From an uncultured Oscillospiraceae bacterium (lineage in GTDB: Bacteria > Bacillota > Clostridia > Oscillospirales > Oscillospiraceae): a stretch of DNA of 22,288 nucleotides. This document shows positions 15,102 through 19,494 of this stretch, piece by piece. The position numbers were made by a program, and so were the translations under genes. A model generated the notes under the pieces. It was given only the letters and a program-made list of their open reading frames with translations, did not search any database and was not told where the DNA came from. The stretch is from contig CAJTVM010000024.1 of assembly GCA_910579595.1 (NCBI GenBank), positions 10,817 to 33,104 on the forward strand. Reading direction: 5' to 3'. The stretch's first letter is position 1; every line of letters starts with the position of its first letter.

Positions 15102-16007
15102 ATGGTTTTTAAAACATTTGACCAGCTCATTGAGCACCAAAAAGGCCACCCCACCATGTCCCGCATGGCCATTGCCGCTGCCGGGGACGAGCACACCATC
15201 GAGGCCGCCCTCCACGCCCGCAAAGAGGGCATTGCCCACCCAATCCTGGTGGGCGACAAAAAGCTGATAGACGAGGCCCTGGCCCACTTGGGGGAAACCG
15301 TGGCCCCCGAGGACGTCTACGACGTGCCTGATCTGGCCGAGTCCGCCCGCTACGCCGTGGGCCTGGTCCGGGAGGGCAAGGCGGACTTCCTGATGAAGGG
15401 CAAGCTGGACACCTCCGTGCTGCTTAAGGCCGTGGTGAACAAGGAAAACGGCCTGGGCAAGGGCGGCGTCATGAGCCATTTCACCGCCTTCGAGGTACCC
15501 TCCTACCACAAGCTGCTGGTGCCCGTGGACGGCGGCATGGTAACCTACCCCACCCTGGAGCAGAAAAAGTGCATCATTGAGAACACCGTGAGCGCCCTCC
15601 ACGCCATGGGCTACGAGTGCCCTAAGGTGGGTGTGGTGGCCTGCGTGGAGAAGCTCAACCCCAAAATGCCCGAGACTGTGGAGGGCGACGCCCTGAAGCA
15701 GATGAACCAGCGGGGGGAGATCACCGGCTGCATTATTGAAGGCCCCATCTCTTACGACTGTGCCGTCAGCAAAGAGATCGCCGACTTCAAGGGATTTGAG
15801 AGCCCCTGCGCCGGGGACTGCGACGTGCTGGTGGCCCCCAACATCCACGCGGGCAACCTGATGGGCAAGATGCTCACCGTCACCTGCGGGGCCAAGATGG
15901 CCGGGTTCATCGTGGGCGCCAAGTGCCCCATCGTCATGACCAGCCGCGGCTCCACCCCCCTGGAAAAGTATCTGTCCATCGTCATTTCCGCCGCCGCGGC
16001 CCGGTAA
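15102..16007 (+). CDS. ptb: Phosphate butyryltransferase (phosphotransbutyrylase)
   Basis: This 301-residue soluble enzyme of the phosphate acetyl/butyryltransferase family converts acyl-CoA plus phosphate to acyl-phosphate and CoA. Typical stretches are the N-terminal MSRMAIAAAGDEHTIEAALHARKEGIAHPILVGD, FLMKGKLDTSVLLKAVVNKENGL in the middle, and the phosphate/CoA region LVAPNIHAGNLMGKML near the C-terminus. Length and order fit Ptb rather than the shorter or fused Pta forms. ATG at 15102 is preceded by AGAAAGGT. It is followed after 15 bases by buk, the classic ptb-buk pair. Branched or other short acyl groups are as likely as butyryl here, given the upstream oxidoreductase. Confidence 0.95.
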   Translation: MVFKTFDQLIEHQKGHPTMSRMAIAAAGDEHTIEAALHARKEGIAHPILVGDKKLIDEALAHLGETVAPEDVYDVPDLAESARYAVGLVREGKADFLMKGKLDTSVLLKAVVNKENGLGKGGVMSHFTAFEVPSYHKLLVPVDGGMVTYPTLEQKKCIIENTVSALHAMGYECPKVGVVACVEKLNPKMPETVEGDALKQMNQRGEITGCIIEGPISYDCAVSKEIADFKGFESPCAGDCDVLVAPNIHAGNLMGKMLTVTCGAKMAGFIVGAKCPIVMTSRGSTPLEKYLSIVISAAAAR

Positions 16008-16022
16008 AGAAGGAGAAACTTC

Positions 16023-17105
16023 ATGGAAAAACTGCTGATTTTGAATCCTGGCTCCACCTCCACGAAAATTGCCGTTTTTGAGGACGAAACCCCACTGTTC
16101 ACCGAGTCCATCGTCCACTCTCCCGAGGAGCTTGCCCCCTTTGAGCACGTGGCCGAGCAGTATGAGTTCCGCAAGGAACTGGTGGTCAAGACGCTGGAAA
16201 ACCACGGCGTCAGTCTGGACACCCTGTCTGGCGTTGTGTCCCGGGGCGGCCTGCTCACTCCCATTGAGGCCGGGGCCTATGAGGTCAACGACGATATGGT
16301 GTGGCAGCTCAAGAACAAGCCCCAGAACGAGCACGCCTCCAACGTGGGGGCCATGATTGCCCGCGCCATCAGCGTGGAATACAATATCCCCGCGTTCATC
16401 TATGACGGCATCACTGTGGACGAGCTGCTGCCCATCAACAAGATCACCGGCGTCACCCAGTTCCGCCGTAAGGGCATGGGCCACAACCTGAACACCCGTG
16501 CCGCCGCCATGCGCTATGCCCGGGAGAGCGGCAGGCCTTACAGCGACATCACCGTCATCGTGGCCCATCTTGGCGGCGGGATTTCCGTCAACCTCCACCA
16601 CAACGGCCGCATTGAGGACTTCATCAACGACGAGGAAGGCCCCTTCTCCCCCGAGCGCTCCGGCGGACTGCCCATGTTCGACGTGATCCGGATGTGCTTC
16701 GATGGGGAACACACCTATAACTCCATGATGAAGATGGTCAAGCGGCAGGGCGGTCTGATGGCCCATCTGGGCACCACCGACAGCCGCGAGGTGGAGAAAA
16801 TGGTGAACGATGGCGACGAGCACGCCAAGCTTATCTACGACGCCATGGCGCTGAATGTGGCCAAGAACATCGCCAAGGTCGCCCCCAACGTGTGCGGCAA
16901 GGTGGACGCCATCCTGCTTACCGGCGGCATTGCCTACTCCAAGTACGTCACCGAGTACATCCGGGAACGGGTGGAATTTATCGCCCCCGTGGTGGTTTAC
17001 GCCGGTGAGGACGAGATGCTCTCCCTGGCCCTGGGCGGCCTGCGGGTGCTGCGCGGCGAGGAAATGGCCAAGACCTATACCAAGGTTGAGAACCCCGGCT
17101 ACTAA
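16023..17105 (+). CDS. buk: Butyrate kinase (branched/short-chain acyl kinase)
   Basis: This 360-residue acid kinase of the acetokinase/ASKHA fold transfers phosphate from acyl-phosphate to ADP, giving a carboxylic acid and ATP. Phosphate-binding LNPGSTSTK is at residues 7-15, HLGGGISV starts at H182, and the adenosine-side ILLTGGIAYSKY segment is near residue 300. Length is normal for Buk. AAGAAGGAGAAA lies before the ATG. The stop codon TAA at 17103-17105 is also the left target-site copy of a MITE-like insertion, so the native 3' flank has been pushed away. Confidence 0.95.
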   Translation: MEKLLILNPGSTSTKIAVFEDETPLFTESIVHSPEELAPFEHVAEQYEFRKELVVKTLENHGVSLDTLSGVVSRGGLLTPIEAGAYEVNDDMVWQLKNKPQNEHASNVGAMIARAISVEYNIPAFIYDGITVDELLPINKITGVTQFRRKGMGHNLNTRAAAMRYARESGRPYSDITVIVAHLGGGISVNLHHNGRIEDFINDEEGPFSPERSGGLPMFDVIRMCFDGEHTYNSMMKMVKRQGGLMAHLGTTDSREVEKMVNDGDEHAKLIYDAMALNVAKNIAKVAPNVCGKVDAILLTGGIAYSKYVTEYIRERVEFIAPVVVYAGEDEMLSLALGGLRVLRGEEMAKTYTKVENPGY

Positions 17106-17267
17106 GAACCTGTATTCACAGCCGAAACCGCCGGATGGACGAGGGATTTTCCCGTCAGGCAAGGCAAATTTTCGCAGGAATCATTGCGTTTATTTCCAGA
17201 AAATTTAACGCGGCATGGCGGGGAAAGACACGGCCAGACGGTGAATCGAGGTTGTGAATACAGGTTC
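17106..17267. mobile_element. MITE-like insertion with 15-bp terminal inverted repeats and TAA target duplication
   Basis: The ends are perfect inverted repeats: GAACCTGTATTCACA (17106-17120) and its complement (17253-17267). TAA flanks both sides (17103-17105 and 17268-17270). The 162-bp element has no coding capacity. It contains an internal inverted pair AAATTTTC / GAAAATTT and a GACG..GGG/CCCGTC hairpin. A 3-bp TNA duplication is what IS5-related (IS1031-group) transposases make, so it may be mobilised by such an element elsewhere in the genome. The family assignment is inference. Confidence 0.8.
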
Positions 17268-17270
17268 TAA

Positions 17271-17373
17271 GTCCTTTTCTCAGGAGAAAAAGCAGCCAAA
17301 AGGGTCTTAGACTCGCGAGCTATCAGTGATCCGCTTTGCGGCGGCAGCGAGATTCTGAGAAATCATCAAATTT
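17271..17373. other. Non-coding, hairpin-rich spacer after the MITE
   Basis: No gene is visible. It holds TTTTCTC-AG-GAGAAAA (17275-17290) and a nested stem in which CTCGC (17312-17316) pairs with GCGAG (17347-17351) around an inner CCGC-TTT-GCGG (17331-17341). It may be the displaced original 3' flank of buk or another small repeat. Confidence 0.4.
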
Positions 17374-17415
17374 AGAAAAGCGCCCCCTTCCCACTGTGGA
17401 GGGGGGCGCTTTTCT
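17374..17415. terminator. Strong terminator downstream of ptb-buk
   Basis: A 14-bp perfect stem (AGAAAAGCGCCCCC with its complement) carries an inner TCC/GGA extension around the loop CACTGT. The right arm ends in TTTTCT. It separates ptb-buk plus the MITE from murE, and is symmetric enough to work in both directions. Confidence 0.85.
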
Positions 17416-17421
17416 GCGCCT

Positions 17422-17451
17422 GTGACCCATTTCCGCTCAAAAACATAGACT
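17422..17451 (+). promoter_or_regulatory. Possible weak promoter of murE
   Basis: GTGACC (17422-17427) and TAGACT (17446-17451) match the sigma-A boxes at four of six positions each, with an 18-bp spacer. It is the best candidate between the terminator and murE, but not a strong one. Confidence 0.3.
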
Positions 17452-17481
17452 GGGACAGCAAATCGTAAAGGGGTTTTCCTG

Positions 17482-18945
17482 ATGAAGCTGTCCCAACTTT
17501 TTTCCGCCATTGGGGCGGACTGCCCACAGGATGTGGACATCTCCAGCCTCGTCTGCGACTCCCGGGAGGCCGCGCCCGGGGCGTTGTTCGTGGCCCTGGA
17601 GGGGGCTGAAGCCGATGGCCGCGCCTACATCCCCGATGCGCTGGCCCGGGGGGCCGATGCCGTGGTTTGCCGGGGATCCCTGCCGGACGGGGCAAACGGC
17701 GCCATTGTAGATGACCCTCGGGCCGCGCTTGCCCTGCTTGCCAGTCGATTTTACGGCCATCCAGCACGAAAGCTGTCCCTCATCGCCGTGACCGGCACTA
17801 AGGGCAAAACCACCACCACCCATATGCTCCGGGAGATCCTCTCCGCCGCCGGGCACAAAACCGGCATGATCGGCACCTTGGGCGCATACATAGGCCGTGC
17901 GCCATTGGCGGACAGTCCCAACACCACCCCGGAGCCCATCGCCCTCCACCGCACCCTGCGGGCGATGGCCGATGCCGGATGCTCCTATGTGGTGATGGAG
18001 GTGTCCTCACAGGCCATGAAGCTGCACCGGGTGGACGGCCTCACCTTCGACGCCGCGGTGTTCCTCAACCTCACTCCCGACCACATCGGCGGGGCGGAGC
18101 ACGCTGATTTCGATGAATACCGCACCTGTAAAGCCGCGCTGTTCCGGCAGTGCCGCCTGGCTGTAGGCAACGCCGATGACCCAAGCTGGCCCGCCATGGC
18201 GGCGCAGGTTTCCCCCTTTGCGCCTATCCGCACCTTTGGTTTCGGCTGGGGAGTGGATACGCAGGCCCTGGAAGCAGGCCCCGATCCGGCCCGCCCCTTT
18301 GCCGTCCGGCTGGACGTGAGAGGCGCGGATCCTTACCACATTCCCATGCCCGGAACCCACAACGCCGCCGACGCCCTGGCCGCTGTAGCCCTGGGCCGGG
18401 CGCTGGCGCTTGATGACGGCGCCATCCGCGCCGGACTGGCCCACACAGCGGTGCCTGGCAGGGCACAGCTTGTCCCCGTCCCCGCCCCCTGCACCGTTAT
18501 CATCGACTACGCCCACAACGGCGACAGTTTCCGGGCACTGATGGAAGCCCTGCGGGAATACAAGCCCCGGCGTATCATTGCCGTGTTCGGCGCGGGGGGC
18601 GACCGGCCTAAGATCCGCCGCACCGACATGGGCCGCGCCGCCGCCCGGTGGACTGATTACGCCATTCTCACCGCCGACAACCCCCGCAGCGAGTGCGCCG
18701 CGGATATCTGCGCAGACATTGCCGCCGCCATTGGCGGGGCAATCCCCACGGAAATCATCCCCGACCGGCGGCAGGCCATTTTCCGTGCGCTGTCAATGGC
18801 GGGGCCTGGGGACGTGACAGCCCTGCTGGGCAAAGGCCACGAGGGGTACATTGAAGAAAACGGCGTGCGCCGCCCCTTCTCAGAACGGCGCGTAGTGGAG
18901 GAATATTTTGGCGTACAACGTTGTACTTCGATGGGAAAACCGTGA
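17482..18945 (+). CDS. murE: UDP-N-acetylmuramoyl-tripeptide synthetase MurE (mDAP type)
   Basis: This 487-residue cytoplasmic Mur ligase adds the third amino acid to the peptidoglycan stem peptide. The N-terminal UDP-binding domain covers about 1-95. The central ATPase domain has TGTKGKTTT at 104-112, followed by NTTPEP, EVSSQAM and FLNLTPDHIG. The C-terminal domain has IDYAHNGDSF, FGAGGDR and DNPR at 399-402. DNPR is the meso-diaminopimelate recognition motif in E. coli MurE, so mDAP is the predicted substrate. AAAGGGG (17467-17473) is eight bases before ATG. It stands alone rather than in a division/cell-wall cluster, so it could be a second copy. The short tail RCTSMGKP after the conserved end is unusual. 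Confidence 0.95.
   Translation: MKLSQLFSAIGADCPQDVDISSLVCDSREAAPGALFVALEGAEADGRAYIPDALARGADAVVCRGSLPDGANGAIVDDPRAALALLASRFYGHPARKLSLIAVTGTKGKTTTTHMLREILSAAGHKTGMIGTLGAYIGRAPLADSPNTTPEPIALHRTLRAMADAGCSYVVMEVSSQAMKLHRVDGLTFDAAVFLNLTPDHIGGAEHADFDEYRTCKAALFRQCRLAVGNADDPSWPAMAAQVSPFAPIRTFGFGWGVDTQALEAGPDPARPFAVRLDVRGADPYHIPMPGTHNAADALAAVALGRALALDDGAIRAGLAHTAVPGRAQLVPVPAPCTVIIDYAHNGDSFRALMEALREYKPRRIIAVFGAGGDRPKIRRTDMGRAAARWTDYAILTADNPRSECAADICADIAAAIGGAIPTEIIPDRRQAIFRALSMAGPGDVTALLGKGHEGYIEENGVRRPFSERRVVEEYFGVQRCTSMGKP
18913..18926. repeat. Perfect 14-bp palindrome in the 3' end of murE
   Basis: GTACAACGTTGTAC is a perfect inverted repeat inside the last codons of murE. It could be a protein-binding site, or part of the structured murE/downstream junction. 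No function is shown by the sequence. Confidence 0.4.
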
Positions 18946-18975
18946 TTTTCCCCAACTGTAGGCACGCAAACGTGC
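18933..18975 (+). other. Two small hairpins at the murE stop codon
   Basis: GGGAAAA (18933-18939) pairs with TTTTCCC (18946-18952), with the murE stop TGA in the loop. GCACG (18962-18966) pairs with CGTGC (18971-18975) around CAAA. Neither has a T-run, so they are not standard terminators. murE and the next gene may be co-transcribed through them. Confidence 0.4.
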
Positions 18976-18987
18976 AACACGCCGCCG

Positions 18988-19015
18988 TTTATCCCTCCCT
19001 TGTGGGAGGGATAAA
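18988..19015 (+). promoter_or_regulatory. Hairpin that contains the ribosome binding site of the next gene
   Basis: TTTATCCCTCCC (18988-18999) and GGGAGGGATAAA (19004-19015) form a 12-bp perfect stem with a TTGT loop. The right arm contains the GGGAGGG Shine-Dalgarno sequence, seven bases before the ATG at 19018. Closed, the stem would hide the ribosome binding site. It is followed by A6 rather than T, so it does not look like a terminator. Confidence 0.6.
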
Positions 19016-19017
19016 AA

Positions 19018-19410
19018 ATGCAACAAACAAAAACCTACAAGCTCAACCTGATCGAAACCTCGGACACGTTCTCGCCAGACCCGCTGAACGAGAATACGGA
19101 GAAGCTGGAGGCGGAGGTGTCCGCCGAAGCCGCCGCCCGTGCCGCCGGGGACGCCGCCCTGGATCAGCGGGTCACCGTGCTGGAGGGGCACAAAATTGTC
19201 TCGGGAATCTACATTGGGGATGATGCGAATCAGCGAGTCTTTCCATTGGGCTTCACCCCCAAGATTGTCTTGGTGCAGTATGGCGGCAACGTCCCTGTTA
19301 TGGGGGTGCCGGAGCGGCCCACAATGGTCACGCTTCAAGAAAATGCCTTTGCCGTTGGCATTAACTACAACCGCAACGGAACCACCTATTTTTACGCTGT
19401 CATCGGCTGA
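19018..19410 (+). CDS. Small phage-tail-like protein of unknown function
   Basis: This 130-residue protein begins with KTYKLNLIETSDTFSPDPLNENTEKLE, followed by an Ala/Glu/Asp-rich helix with heptad-like ALDQRVTVLEG (about 28-58). It then has a beta-rich C-terminal domain with FTPKIVLVQYGG and FAVGINYNRNGTTYFYAVIG. This layout (helix that trimerises, then a compact beta domain describing an 'IDLGF.PK.V' pattern) resembles small tail-fibre or baseplate-associated proteins in Clostridia prophages, recalled by pattern rather than by search. No other phage gene is nearby, so it may be a remnant or a domesticated gene. It has no signal peptide. Its start is fixed by the GGGAGGG site at 19004-19010. 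Confidence 0.75.
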   Translation: MQQTKTYKLNLIETSDTFSPDPLNENTEKLEAEVSAEAAARAAGDAALDQRVTVLEGHKIVSGIYIGDDANQRVFPLGFTPKIVLVQYGGNVPVMGVPERPTMVTLQENAFAVGINYNRNGTTYFYAVIG

Positions 19411-19423
19411 ACAGCAGACAGAA

Positions 19424-19453
19424 AAGGCCCCCCGGATTTCTCCGGGGGGCCTT
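19424..19453. terminator. Bidirectional terminator between convergent genes
   Basis: A 13-bp perfect stem (AAGGCCCCCCGGA with its complement, loop TTTC) is followed by CCTTT on the plus strand and by TTTTC on the minus strand. It serves the phage-like gene and the convergent surface-protein gene. Confidence 0.88.
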
Positions 19454-19494
19454 CCTTTGCGTCTGTTCAGGTACGTCCGTTTCGCTGAATGGGA

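Noticed and set aside
18988..19015. Reading the 12-bp stem before the phage-like gene as a terminator of murE
   Set aside because: It is followed by A6 rather than a T-run in the plus direction and by no T-run in the minus direction. Its right arm is the Shine-Dalgarno sequence of the next gene.
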